Origin: Margaritifera margaritifera
Taxonomy: Eukaryota > Mollusca > Bivalvia > Unionida > Margaritiferidae
Reading direction: 5' to 3'
Length of the DNA stretch: 64,000 bases
Assembly (NCBI GenBank): GCA_029931535.1
Contig: JAQPZY010001670.1
Location: 7,626,501 to 7,690,500, forward strand
Of the stretch, positions 53,701 to 55,727 are shown one piece after another. A program made the translations under genes and the position numbers. Each line of letters starts with the position of its first letter. Position 1 is the stretch's first letter. The notes below the pieces were generated by a model. The model was not told the DNA's origin. It worked only from the letters and a program-made list of their open reading frames with translations, and ran no database searches.

Positions 53701-55714
53701 CTCCCAATAGTGACTATCAGCAAAGTTCATGACGGAAGGGTTTAAGCCATGTTCAAACTGCTGGATAATAGCCATCGAAACCAAGTTCAGCATGGATCCT
53801 ACTGCTACAATTTTCTAAACCAGTTGTTGTGTATCAAGGAAAGACTTAAGTCCATACACACAGAGGAAAGTGTTGACATTCCCAAGCCCACAATGTCTAT
53901 GTCTATGTCAACCACCTGAACCTCAATGTGAAAATCCTGCACAAAACCGGGTTCAAATGTGATGGGAGTTGTTGATGTGAAACAAAAGGTCTTTTTTATG
54001 CCTGGGACTTGGAACTGCCTTTTCGAGCAATGTAGGATGTCAGGGACTTGACCAGACTGGTAACTGTTTGAATGACCAGACTGGTAACTGTTTGAATGAC
54101 AGCTGTTCTTTGTTTGAATGACAGCAGGTCCTTTTGGATTAAGAGATTGAAGGATGAGGGAAATTGTAATAGGCCATAGATGGAGTAGGCAAAACTCTGG
54201 AGGCAGAAGCTCGAAAACCTTTCGAACTGATGCACAGAAGGCTGTGTCTCTCTGGACATTATCAGCTTGAGCAAGGAAGATGGTCCTTGTAAGCATGAAT
54301 CCTCAAACTTGGAAGAGTGAGGTGATAAAGAAGCCTCCTGCAATGGGTGTGATGACTGAGCTGGCAAAGCAGGTGAACAAGACTGGGGATCCATCCATGC
54401 TGAGATATAGTTATCTCCAGGTATTTACTGTATGTTTTGTCAATAGTCCAGGATTAGTAGCCTGTACTGGGTCGTGATGAAGCTGAAACTATCCAGTGCC
54501 TGTCCACAATACTAGAGTAATGCAAGGTGGTTCACCCATTCCATTGCTGGTTATACTGGAAGTCTGGGTCAGAATTGAAAATGGAACTGGCATAGCCTGG
54601 TGCCAAGCACTGTTTGTGTCTTAAAGCTGGAATTGGGTATAAAAGAAAAGTAGATCACCATACCTAGTCCTGAAAGTCGAAGACACAATATTTAGAGACC
54701 AGCTTGGCACCATTTTTTTTAAAGACCAATGAGATGTCTTATGAAGTTTTTCTGTAAAAAATCCATGAAGATATGACAATCATTCTGGCAGAATAACATT
54801 AATGATATTCAAGATGGCTGCCATGTTGGCGGTCTGGTCAGCACAATTTACCTTTAGGACCAATTACTTATCATAAGAAGTCTTTTAGTGAAATCCCCAA
54901 GTCAATACAACCATCCATCCAGAAGAAGCAGCAATAGCAAGATTGTCCATATGGCTCTATGGCAATTATGATGTTTGTCAAATTGGCACCATTTTCATTT
55001 AGAACCATCTACATGTCATAAAAAGTCTTTTAGTGCCTTCACTATATGAGGTCTGACTGGCACCATTTTCAAACAGAAACAATGACACAGTAAGAAGTTT
55101 TAGCGAAAACCCCATGTTGATATGACAATCAGTTCCAGTGAAGTAGTGATAATGATAACATGAATGATTTCAAGACAGCCACCTTGGCAGCTATGTTGGA
55201 TGTCAGATCAGAAAAATTGAATTTAGGGCCAACAAAATATAATAAAAAGTCTTTTAGTGAAAATCTCATGTCAATATAACCACAAGTTCTGAAGGACTAG
55301 CTTTAGGAAGATTTTTATGGTGGTTACCCTGGTAGCCATGCTGGAGATCAAATTGACAATGAATGTGCATGGGATACTTTTACCAGGATCAGTTAAATAT
55401 AGGCCAAATCAGTAACAATATTATTATGGTGAACCTGTTATCAGTGGAAGAAAAAAAATCATAATTTCAAGTCCTGCAAATTTATACAAGGGTACAATTA
55501 ACCAAAATCAGTGAACTATTTTGGTACACTTACACTCACTAGAAATATTTGGTATGTTTGTATGTTTGTTATTACCTAGGTCAATTTGTTCCAAACAGAG
55601 GCTGATGAACTGTTTGTGGATCTTCTGAGTGGGGTACAAGTCACACTGCTGTAGACATGTCTTGGTATTCAGGAGGATTACCTCTTGACATTTGGATAAC
55701 GGTCTTTCCAAACT
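4206..55714 (-). CDS. UBE4A: UBE4A, ubiquitin conjugation factor E4 A (14 exons seen, 5' end missing)
   Basis: UFD2-family factor that extends ubiquitin chains on substrates and works as a U-box E3/E4 ligase with E2 enzymes, in the cytosol and nucleus. Fourteen minus-strand exons (55576-55714, 51333-51538, 49141-49326, 41171-41288, 38876-39088, 32931-33188, 28876-29132, 26240-26409, 25304-25496, 19551-19664, 13644-13895, 9332-9583, 8795-8952, 4206-4326) have GT donors, AG acceptors and matching phases. They give 2637 nt, i.e. 878 residues plus TGA. Residues ~130-770 match the UFD2 core ([40 protein letters not shown]). Residues ~803-875 are the U-box ([14 protein letters not shown] ... [12 protein letters not shown]). 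It follows UBE4A rather than UBE4B in exon-by-exon wording, from memory of the human protein of roughly 1060 residues. About 190 N-terminal residues are not in view. No exon shows a stop or frameshift, so the gene looks functional. Confidence 0.95.
4327..4498. other. Intron, unremarkable
   Basis: Short AT-rich intron segment between the last exon and the 68-bp array. Nothing recognised. Confidence 0.4.
4499..4772. repeat. 68-bp tandem array, four copies
   Basis: Four consecutive copies start near 4501, 4569, 4637 and 4705 (period exactly 68). Each contains ATTACTTCTGTTATCTGCCT followed by a GGTACATTACAGTAAATAATG-like segment. Copies differ by only a few substitutions, so the expansion is recent compared with the surrounding fossils. 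No open frame is shared by the copies. Confidence 0.9.
4773..5197. other. Intron, nothing recognised
   Basis: AT-rich unique-looking intron of UBE4A. No coding fragment, RNA gene or obvious repeat was seen. Confidence 0.4.
5198..5875 (-). repeat. 48-bp minisatellite, ~14 copies, left part (open as a 16-residue repeat)
   Basis: About 14 head-to-tail copies of a 48-bp unit (plus strand core TGTATGTTATTTATACTGTA then ACTTGAATATCCCTCACTGT). Because 48 is divisible by three the minus strand stays open for the whole array, reading [16 protein letters not shown] per unit. One copy lacks 6 bp and keeps frame. Differences between copies are mostly amino-acid changing (S/N, E/K, P/Q, Y/F), and the open frame begins inside the adjacent transposon, so I read this as non-coding tandem DNA within a UBE4A intron. 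Three more copies sit at 7612-7760, on the other side of a transposon insertion. Confidence 0.85.
5876..7611 (-). mobile_element. hAT-like DNA transposon, internally deleted, inserted in the minisatellite
   Basis: The 1736-bp segment interrupts the 48-bp array. Its ends are imperfect inverted repeats: CAGTGATCTCCCCAG at the left, and the right end read inverted is CAATATTCTCTCCAG. ATTTA flanks both sides (5871-5875 and 7612-7616); comparison with intact repeat units shows these five bases were duplicated. On the minus strand, 6930-7110 holds an N-terminal fragment ([20 protein letters not shown], acidic DSDSNS stretch upstream). 6079-6260 holds a last exon preceded by a good acceptor (CTTTCTTCAG-like), reading [18 protein letters not shown] and [19 protein letters not shown], then a stop. 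This is the hAT dimerisation region. The catalytic middle is missing, so the copy is non-autonomous. A 5-bp duplication is unusual for hAT (8 bp is the rule). Confidence 0.75.
6079..6260 (-). pseudogene. hAT transposase C-terminal exon fragment
   Basis: About 58 codons are open to a TAA at 6079-6081. They read [18 protein letters not shown], then [20 protein letters not shown], then [16 protein letters not shown]. This matches the hAT C-terminal dimerisation domain pattern (ERSFS ... LNxLMxIxxEGxxLxxFDF). A splice-acceptor-like pyrimidine tract and CAG precede it. It belongs to the deleted element at 5876-7611 and has no catalytic domain nearby. Confidence 0.7.
7612..7760 (-). repeat. 48-bp minisatellite, right part (~3 copies)
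   Basis: Continuation of the array at 5198-5875 after the transposon insertion. Three copies of the same 48-bp unit follow (minus strand [16 protein letters not shown]), the rightmost starting to diverge. Together with the left part the original array had about 17 units. Confidence 0.85.
7761..8159. other. Intron, nothing recognised
   Basis: AT-rich intron sequence with no recognisable gene or repeat. Confidence 0.4.
8160..8794 (-). pseudogene. Decayed tandem copies of the U-box exon 3' end
   Basis: The plus-strand sequence at the real exon border is TCACCTAAGAATGTGTCGTG, then CTATGATGGCCCTGTCCATG. Diverged versions recur just downstream in the gene's direction. At 8462-8570: CTCACCTGAGGATGTATCAT, then GCTATAGTGGCCTGTCCATG, alignable on to AGGGGTCC. 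At 8630-8700: CTCACCTGAGGATGTCCTGT, then TATAATGACCCTGTCTGTGA. A weaker copy is at ~8165-8290 (CCATGACCTTGTGTAAAGAAG, CCAAGGATGTGTT). Spacing is ~165-210 bp. The copies keep the splice-donor context (CCTCAG/GTGAGA on the minus strand). In the U-box frame they carry stops and indels, so they are pseudoexons. TTAGGGTCA-like simple motifs fill the spacers. Confidence 0.6.
8795..8952 (-). CDS. UBE4A: UBE4A exon encoding the first half of the U-box
   Basis: Residues 787-838: [20 protein letters not shown], then [20 protein letters not shown], then [12 protein letters not shown]. The LDP-M-TLM-DPV/I-LP pattern is the hallmark U-box start, and RHIL leads into the next exon. Donor GTGAGG at 8794-8789, exon ends with AG of a split serine codon. 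The acceptor (AATGAAG at 8953-8959) has only a modest pyrimidine tract. Confidence 0.93.
8953..9331. other. Short intron, nothing recognised
   Basis: The shortest intron of the gene (379 bp), AT-rich, without recognisable repeats. Confidence 0.5.
9332..9583 (-). CDS. UBE4A: UBE4A exon (UFD2 core, just before the U-box)
   Basis: Residues 703-786, phase 0 at both ends (84 codons). It reads [20 protein letters not shown], then [20 protein letters not shown], then [20 protein letters not shown]. The F-KP-Q-V-DIC-IYLNLG and DGRSYS-LF blocks are strongly conserved in UFD2/UBE4 proteins. Donor GTGAGA, acceptor TTTTTCCAG. Confidence 0.95.
9584..10670. other. Intron, only diffuse repeats
   Basis: AT-rich intron. 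Around 10140-10400 it shares phrases such as TCATCTACATTTGTCTAC with 12840-13030, suggesting old dispersed copies. There is no coding fragment. Confidence 0.4.
10671..12218 (+). repeat. Satellite-carrying element, ~144-bp monomers (largest copy)
   Basis: The head is AACAAGAGTTATCCAAGGGA then CTGACACTCTAGTGG, followed by AATTCAAGATAAGACCATTT. It is followed by about nine monomers of ~144 bp marked by AAGATTTTCAAGATGGC at roughly 11099, 11247, 11391, 11535, 11676, 11819 and 11966, each with a ATTTTCATTTAGGACCAACT-like core. The tail holds GTGTGTGTAAAGTTTCATGG, AATCCTCCAAGTAGTTTAGG, a GGATGGACG segment and GACCAGTAGAGCTAAAA. The same head, monomer and tail occur at 37169-38070 and 46822-48145, which defines a dispersed family with a variable monomer number. 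Confidence 0.8.
12219..13643. other. Intron with weak ~125-bp duplicated segments
   Basis: Contains two or three imperfect repeats at 12840-13030 (AAATCTGATCAGATCATC / AAATCTAATCTGGTCATC, each followed by ATTTGTCTACCTCAA) and a G-rich run at 13279-13293. No coding potential recognised. Confidence 0.45.
13644..13895 (-). CDS. UBE4A: UBE4A exon (UFD2 core)
   Basis: Residues 619-702, phase 0, 84 codons: [60 protein letters not shown], and ending MLNHFLVHL. The EW--L-P--R-E-E--L and A-Y-N-----T--L--IT-EI-S-F blocks are typical of the UFD2 core. Donor GTATGT, acceptor AATTTCAG. Confidence 0.95.
13896..14339. other. Intron, nothing recognised
   Basis: AT-rich intron between the exon at 13644 and the non-LTR fossil; no recognisable feature. 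Confidence 0.4.
14340..16530 (+). mobile_element. Non-LTR retrotransposon fossil (endonuclease end, RT, 3' end)
   Basis: Plus-strand fragments appear in the order expected of a CR1/Jockey-like LINE. The end of the endonuclease (LWLDHCVSM, 14385-14410). The linker ([20 protein letters not shown], then NSFWKDV, 14555-14690). RT blocks with stops and shifts (NQRPI-like near 15080; [19 protein letters not shown] near 15185-15240; [19 protein letters not shown] near 15742-15800). The C-terminal block (VLCSSLD ... [20 protein letters not shown], 16150-16270). The 3' end is typical of this kind of element: GGACTTAAGTCTGAAATTAA followed by a TTA-rich tail (16500-16560). It is highly decayed. A minisatellite (15769-16048) grew from its own RT codons. 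Confidence 0.75.
15769..16048 (+). repeat. 28-bp minisatellite, ten copies, inside the RT fossil
   Basis: Exactly ten units of 28 bp begin at 15769, 15797 and so on to 16021. The unit is CTGTTAGATGATACTGATAT plus ACAAAGAC. Only one or two substitutions are present (ACAGAT in the last copy). One unit is the codons for [10 protein letters not shown] of the surrounding RT, and RT homology resumes right after the array (VVLFVYK ...). Because 28 is not a multiple of three, the expansion breaks the frame. Near-identity means expansion is far younger than the element's decay. Confidence 0.95.
16531..16828. other. Intron, TTA/AGT-rich microsatellite then unremarkable
   Basis: Short TTA and AGT repeats at 16525-16570, probably the tail of the retrotransposon, then unremarkable sequence. 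Confidence 0.4.
16829..17431 (+). repeat. 44-bp minisatellite, ~14 copies
   Basis: Units start at 16829, 16873 and every 44 bp to 17401. The core is ATCAATGTGCTGCTTAGTGT then CAGTGTACATCCCATTGGGC. Variation is concentrated in the four bases after TTGGG (CCGG, CCAA, TTGA, CCAG) and at AGTATTAGT versus AGTGTCAGT, giving a few monomer types that alternate along the array. Confidence 0.95.
17610..18677. mobile_element. TA-flanked inverted-repeat element (Tc1/mariner-like MITE)
   Basis: Left end CAGTCAAACCTGT at 17610, right end ACAGGTTTGACTG to 18677: a perfect 13-bp inverted repeat, flanked on both sides by TA (17608-17609 and 18678-18679). Subterminal blocks are also inverted (GTTCAGCGGTCACC on the left, GACCACTGAACAC on the right, plus GACCGCTGAGCAC near 18560). 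A TA target duplication is characteristic of the Tc1/mariner group. There is no transposase frame, so it is non-autonomous. It contains a (TA)n run at 17688-17731. Confidence 0.85.
17688..17731. repeat. (TA)n microsatellite
   Basis: About 22 uninterrupted TA dinucleotides inside the TA-flanked inverted-repeat element. Confidence 0.95.
18680..19550. other. Intron, nothing recognised
   Basis: AT-rich intron sequence adjoining the exon at 19551; no recognisable feature. Confidence 0.4.
19551..19664 (-). CDS. UBE4A: UBE4A exon (UFD2 core, most conserved block)
   Basis: Residues 581-618, 38 codons, phase 0: [20 protein letters not shown] then [36 protein letters not shown] is the best-conserved stretch of UFD2 proteins and alone identifies the family. 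Donor GTAATA, acceptor ATTTCAG. Confidence 0.96.
20450..21250 (-). pseudogene. DIRS element 1 tyrosine recombinase (broken)
   Basis: Minus-strand fragments: [20 protein letters not shown] then [20 protein letters not shown] (20630-20833), and the C-terminal catalytic part [20 protein letters not shown] followed by [15 protein letters not shown] (20480-20600). The H-x-x-R box reads HEIQ, i.e. the second catalytic arginine is lost. The nucleophile region keeps a Y (KSYV). Frame changes and stops separate the parts. Confidence 0.75.
21259..21930 (-). pseudogene. DIRS element 1 RNase H region (broken)
   Basis: Reads [20 protein letters not shown] (21800), [52 protein letters not shown] and [17 protein letters not shown]. 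The GRLN-LAD-LSR and DLFATRWN blocks are typical of the RNase H and following region of DIRS Pol proteins. A poly-G run at 21300-21313 precedes the recombinase part. Confidence 0.8.
22320..23030 (-). pseudogene. DIRS element 1 RT N-terminal and preceding region (broken)
   Basis: 22571-23026 reads [20 protein letters not shown] then [20 protein letters not shown], and ends [20 protein letters not shown]. 22320-22571 reads [20 protein letters not shown] then FYSWLFL, the RT finger region (G-I--V-----GFYS-LFLV-KK). A frameshift separates them and the core of the RT palm is degraded. Confidence 0.7.
25304..25496 (-). CDS. UBE4A: UBE4A exon (UFD2 core)
   Basis: Residues 516-580: [64 protein letters not shown]. 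The IE-TG-----F--KF--R--- block is diagnostic. The exon's first base completes the AAA begun by AA of the exon at 26240. Donor GTAAAA at 25303-25298 is only ~40 bp from the edge of DIRS element 1. Acceptor TTTTTTTAG. Confidence 0.95.
25497..26239. other. Intron, nothing recognised
   Basis: 743-bp AT-rich intron without recognisable repeats; one of the few introns without a mobile element. Confidence 0.5.
26240..26409 (-). CDS. UBE4A: UBE4A exon (UFD2 core)
   Basis: Residues 460-515: [56 protein letters not shown]. The NPHLRA-LAE-L block is conserved in all UFD2 proteins. A donor at GTTAGT leaves AA, which joins the A of the next exon. The alternative GTACAG four bases on would break the frame, so I chose GTTAGT. 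Acceptor TTTTCTCAG. Confidence 0.94.
26530..26830. repeat. Two imperfect ~155-bp tandem units
   Basis: Units at ~26536 and ~26680 share GAAAAGTAGGT-ACT-TGA and AAGTTTCATGACTGTACAT. This resembles monomers of the other satellite-carrying elements but lacks a clear head or tail. Confidence 0.6.
26831..27150. other. Intron, nothing recognised
   Basis: No recognisable feature. Confidence 0.4.
27151..27254. repeat. 26-bp tandem repeat, four copies
   Basis: Units start at 27151, 27177, 27203 and 27229. Examples are ATAGGCACCAACCAGGGGTA plus TGACTC and ATGGGCACGAACTGGGGGCA plus TGATCC. Related phrases (GGGACATAACCCTGGG, GGCCACATTCAGGGATG) are scattered to 27710. Confidence 0.75.
27255..28875. other. 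Intron with an (AAT)n run, otherwise nothing recognised
   Basis: An (AAT)n microsatellite sits at about 27467-27491. Around 27340-27720 there are loose repeats of CTTCTTGACCA-ATGGCC. The rest is unremarkable AT-rich intron. Confidence 0.45.
28876..29132 (-). CDS. UBE4A: UBE4A exon (UFD2 core)
   Basis: Residues 374-459: [78 protein letters not shown]. The LPEFF--N--D---FLRRF-type block is conserved. Its first two bases complete a glycine codon begun by the exon at 32931. Donor GTAAAC, acceptor ACCATACAG. Confidence 0.94.
29334..30945 (+). repeat. Satellite-carrying element with CTCACCTG head and GGTGAGCTAAAA tail
   Basis: Head at 29334-29370 (CAAGAGATCCAAGTGGACCT then ATCACTCACCTGTA), four ~130-bp monomers at 29500-30050 (ATTATGTGTAGATTTTGCTGG-like; CACAAGGCCAGC-AATCA; TGAACTCATCTGAGATC-like), then the 45-bp minisatellite, then the tail at 30895-30945 (CATAAGCTCACTGGACCTTT, GGCCAGGTGAGCTAAAAAAA). 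It belongs with the element at 2540-3905. Confidence 0.7.
30201..30430 (+). repeat. 45-bp minisatellite, ~5 copies (open frame by chance)
   Basis: CTGTTTG(G/A)TCAT recurs at 30246, 30291, 30336 and 30381, exactly 45 bp apart. The plus strand is open across it ([15 protein letters not shown] per unit) because 45 is a multiple of three. There is no conserved domain and it is embedded in a repeat element, so it is treated as non-coding. Confidence 0.85.
30946..31424. other. Intron, nothing recognised
   Basis: AT-rich intron, no recognisable feature. Confidence 0.4.
31425..32915. mobile_element. Foldback structure with ~225-bp inverted arms
   Basis: The left arm (about 31425-31645) and right arm (about 32690-32915) are inverted copies. 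Left blocks AAAATAGCAGTTTTAGA, GACCAGCAGGCCTTAAAAT and AGCAAGTTGGTTGACAAAA match right blocks read inverted (AAAATAGCAGTTGTAGA, GGCCAGCAGGCCTTAAAAT, AGCAAGCCGGTTGACAAAA) in the same order, at roughly 80 % identity by eye. The ~1.05-kb loop holds the 3' end of a minus-strand LINE and unassigned sequence. The right arm ends ~15 bp from the splice donor of the exon at 32931. Confidence 0.75.
31722..32210 (-). mobile_element. Non-LTR retrotransposon C-terminal/3' end fragment
   Basis: Minus strand: [19 protein letters not shown] near 32060-32115 and [20 protein letters not shown] at about 31975-32035, then [18 protein letters not shown] and C-terminal [11 protein letters not shown]. This is the end of a LINE ORF2 (the E-EYHF---CP-Y--IR motif). 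AATAAAGTATTCC just after it (31722-31735) looks like the element's 3' end. Decayed and 5'-truncated. Confidence 0.65.
32931..33188 (-). CDS. UBE4A: UBE4A exon (UFD2 core)
   Basis: Residues 288-373: [60 protein letters not shown], then [23 protein letters not shown]-- and LG-H---- are family blocks. The exon starts with GC to finish GGC (G from the exon at 38876). Donor GTGAGT, acceptor CTGACAG. Confidence 0.95.
34434..35064. mobile_element. TTAA-flanked inverted-repeat element (piggyBac-like MITE) nested in DIRS element 2
   Basis: Perfect 13-bp inverted ends CTCATTAACCCCT (34438-34450) and AGGGGTTAATGAG (35048-35060), flanked on both sides by TTAA (34434-34437, 35061-35064). Removing the 623-bp element and one TTAA restores a sequence alignable with DIRS element 1 at 21150-21190 (...AGTCCC-TTAA-TACTTGCCATTTTCCCT versus ...AGTTCC-TGAA-AACATGCCACTTTCCCT). 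A TTAA duplication is the piggyBac signature. No transposase; contains a (T)n tract of ~30 bases at 34637-34666. Confidence 0.88.
37169..38070 (+). repeat. Satellite-carrying element (144-bp family) nested in DIRS element 2
   Basis: Head ACAAGAGTCCCTCAAAGGGA then CTGACACTCTACTGG, followed by AATTCAAGATAAGACCATTT; about five monomers with AAGATTTTCAAGATGGCTGC-like cores; tail with GTGTGTGTGTAAAAGTTTCA, GGCAATCCTCCAAATAGTAT and GGACAGTAGAGCTACAAAA. Same family as 10671-12218 and 46822-48145. It interrupts the 5' part of DIRS element 2. Confidence 0.8.
38876..39088 (-). CDS. UBE4A: UBE4A exon (UFD2 core)
   Basis: Residues 217-287: [60 protein letters not shown], then ending GVHAV. The R-K-W and SDGF-LNL--V-LKLCQPF blocks are diagnostic. 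I placed the donor at GTCAGT (38875-38870) rather than at the GTAG four bases earlier, because only this leaves the G needed for GGC in the next exon. Acceptor AAATGTAG. Confidence 0.94.
39089..41170. other. Intron, a small duplicated segment only
   Basis: 2.1-kb AT-rich intron. At 40440-40565 two tandem ~63-bp copies share GTAGCT-AGACAGT-AGGCATCTGTCTGC. Nothing else recognised. Confidence 0.45.
41171..41288 (-). CDS. UBE4A: UBE4A exon (UFD2 core)
   Basis: Residues 178-216: [20 protein letters not shown] then [20 protein letters not shown]. The L-WIG-C--AN-GR motif straddles the junction with the exon at 38876 (G split g/gt). Donor GTAACT, acceptor TTTCCTCCAG. Confidence 0.93.
41600..42530 (+). 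repeat. ~160-bp tandem units (TGACCTTGACCTT type)
   Basis: Units begin near 41965, 42127, 42285 and 42446, with one more degraded copy near 41660. Shared phrases are TGACCTTGACCTT-AA-ATA, GACCCCCAATGTG, GATGATATA and CCAAGTTTCATTCCTT-ATCT then CAAA--G---AAAGTT. This is an old, diverged array within the 7.9-kb intron. Confidence 0.7.
42540..44270 (-). pseudogene. Decayed coding relic next to the DNA polymerase fossil (zinc finger/coiled coil)
   Basis: Minus-strand fragments in different frames: a C2H2-like stretch (NECPKCHSS, then in another frame [14 protein letters not shown], 42990-43065), a coiled-coil-like run ([20 protein letters not shown], 42855-42915) and [20 protein letters not shown] (43495-43555). 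Stops and frame changes separate them. They probably belong to the same element as the polymerase fossil, but I cannot name the proteins. Three ~58-bp tandem copies (CAGTAAAAAATCCTC, CCAGTACCGTAATAGGGCTT) occur at 43801-43957. Confidence 0.4.
44280..46330 (-). pseudogene. Protein-primed family B DNA polymerase fossil (Polinton/Maverick-like)
   Basis: Minus-strand blocks run in the order of a family B polymerase C-terminal half: [12 protein letters not shown] (46236-46271), LNNSVF (about 45943-45960, the K-x3-NS-x-YG region), [20 protein letters not shown] (about 44880-44945), a GTDS remnant of the DTD motif (44811-44822), [11 protein letters not shown] (44633-44665), and KHEMYTI then INTLPLCHF (about 44400-44490). 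Frames shift and stops occur (e.g. 44575), so it is non-functional. Wording resembles the polymerase of Polinton/Maverick and adintovirus-like elements. A DIRS fragment interrupts it at 45036-45600. No terminal repeats or capsid genes were seen. Confidence 0.7.
45036..45600 (-). mobile_element. DIRS RNase H fragment inserted in the polymerase fossil
   Basis: Minus strand reads [20 protein letters not shown] then EWSLH, the same conserved piece as in DIRS elements 1 and 2, preceded (45300-45480) by [19 protein letters not shown] and CQGGSH-like remnants of the RNase H domain. No terminal repeats; an isolated fragment of a different DIRS lineage (LADSLSR-G-T-LTEWSL versus [18 protein letters not shown]). 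Confidence 0.65.
46331..46821. other. Intron, nothing recognised
   Basis: AT-rich; may contain more of the polymerase element but no motif is recognisable. Confidence 0.35.
46822..48145 (+). repeat. Satellite-carrying element (144-bp family)
   Basis: Head ACAAGAGTCCCTCGAAGGGA then CTGATGCTCAACTG; AATTCAAGATAAGACCATTT; about seven monomers with AAGATTTTCAAGATGGC and CATTTTCATT-AGTACCAACT; tail GTGTGTGTGTAAAGTTTCAA, GGCAATCCTCCAAGTAGTTT, CATCCCATAAGCTCAACTGG. It is colinear with 10671-12218. Confidence 0.8.
48335..48640 (+). mobile_element. tRNA-derived SINE with 3' tandem segments
   Basis: 48343-48412 looks like a degenerate tRNA-type pol III promoter: A box TGGCTTAGTGG and B box GGTTTAATTCC, 47 bp apart, followed by a SINE body with CTTGAGAAAGACACTTTACTC (48439-48459). 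After 48485 two to three ~58-bp tandem pieces follow (AAGTGG-TTAG-CCA-ACAA-CCAAA). No cloverleaf can be completed, so it is not a tRNA gene. Confidence 0.65.
48641..49140. other. Intron, nothing recognised
   Basis: No recognisable feature. Confidence 0.4.
49141..49326 (-). CDS. UBE4A: UBE4A exon
   Basis: Residues 116-177, 62 codons, phase 0: [62 protein letters not shown]. The G--Y--TLLG--L and F--PS blocks followed by IT--E/I-Q match UBE4A. Donor GTAGAG, acceptor TTTTCTTCAG. Confidence 0.92.
49656..49972 (+). repeat. 50-bp tandem array, ~6.5 copies
   Basis: Units start at 49656, 49706, 49756, 49806, 49856 and 49906 (period 50): TAGATATGCCCATCTATACA then TTGTGACCCCAAATCCATTA, ending CATATATTAT. 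The last unit has its CCCATCT replaced by a long C tract (49914-49929). Confidence 0.93.
49973..50479. other. Intron, nothing recognised
   Basis: No recognisable feature. Confidence 0.4.
50480..51075 (+). repeat. Old satellite-type repeat with ~160-bp units
   Basis: Loose units at ~50640-50780, 50790-50930 and ~50945-51070 share TATTGGTCAAAG-GACCT, TATG-GTGTAGT-CT-A and CCAA-T-TCA--TTTCATGA. It ends with CAGATGAGCTAAAAATG, similar to the tails of the other satellite elements. Confidence 0.55.
51333..51538 (-). CDS. UBE4A: UBE4A exon
   Basis: Residues 47-115: [68 protein letters not shown]. Aligns with the helical N-terminal part of UBE4A. Its first two bases complete a glycine codon started by the exon at 55576. 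Donor GTATGG, acceptor ACTATCCAG. Confidence 0.9.
51539..52110. other. Intron, nothing recognised
   Basis: No recognisable feature. Confidence 0.4.
52111..52960 (+). repeat. Head-only copy of the satellite-element family plus CAAGGACTTTT repeats
   Basis: 52111-52215 matches the family head (ACAAGAGAACCTCAAAGGGA, CTGATGCTATATGG, then GCCGAGTATTGAAACCATGA). No monomers follow. 52440-52920 carries scattered TTTTCAAGGACTTTTC-like phrases (52450, 52830, 52900). Confidence 0.5.
52961..54690. other. Unassigned intron segment with long chance ORFs and small duplications
   Basis: Noticeably higher GC than its surroundings. It includes a 144-codon plus-strand frame (53161-53595) and a 163-codon minus-strand frame (53805-54296), neither with a recognisable domain. 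Small duplications: ~55 bp at 53127-53205 (GTGAGATAT-TGA-AGGGTTAG), ~44 bp at 53645-53725, 24 bp at 54050-54100 (GACCAGACTGGTAACTGTTT). Possibly a decayed retroelement; I cannot name it. Confidence 0.35.
54691..55370 (+). repeat. Monomer-only copy of the 144-bp satellite family
   Basis: Four to five diverged monomers (TTGGCACCATTTTCATTTAG, AAGAAGTCTTTTAGTGAAA, ATATGACAATC) without the usual head or tail. It is the most diverged copy in the window. Confidence 0.65.
55576..55714 (-). CDS. UBE4A: UBE4A, most upstream exon in view
   Basis: Residues 1-46 of the partial protein: [46 protein letters not shown]. Similar to the UBE4A segment before the helical core (about a sixth of the way into the human protein). 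Donor GTAATA, acceptor TTTGTCAG. The acceptor is adjacent to the terminal repeat of DIRS element 3. No upstream exon was found between here and the window end. Confidence 0.85.
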
Positions 55715-55727
55715 CTGACAAAGAGAA

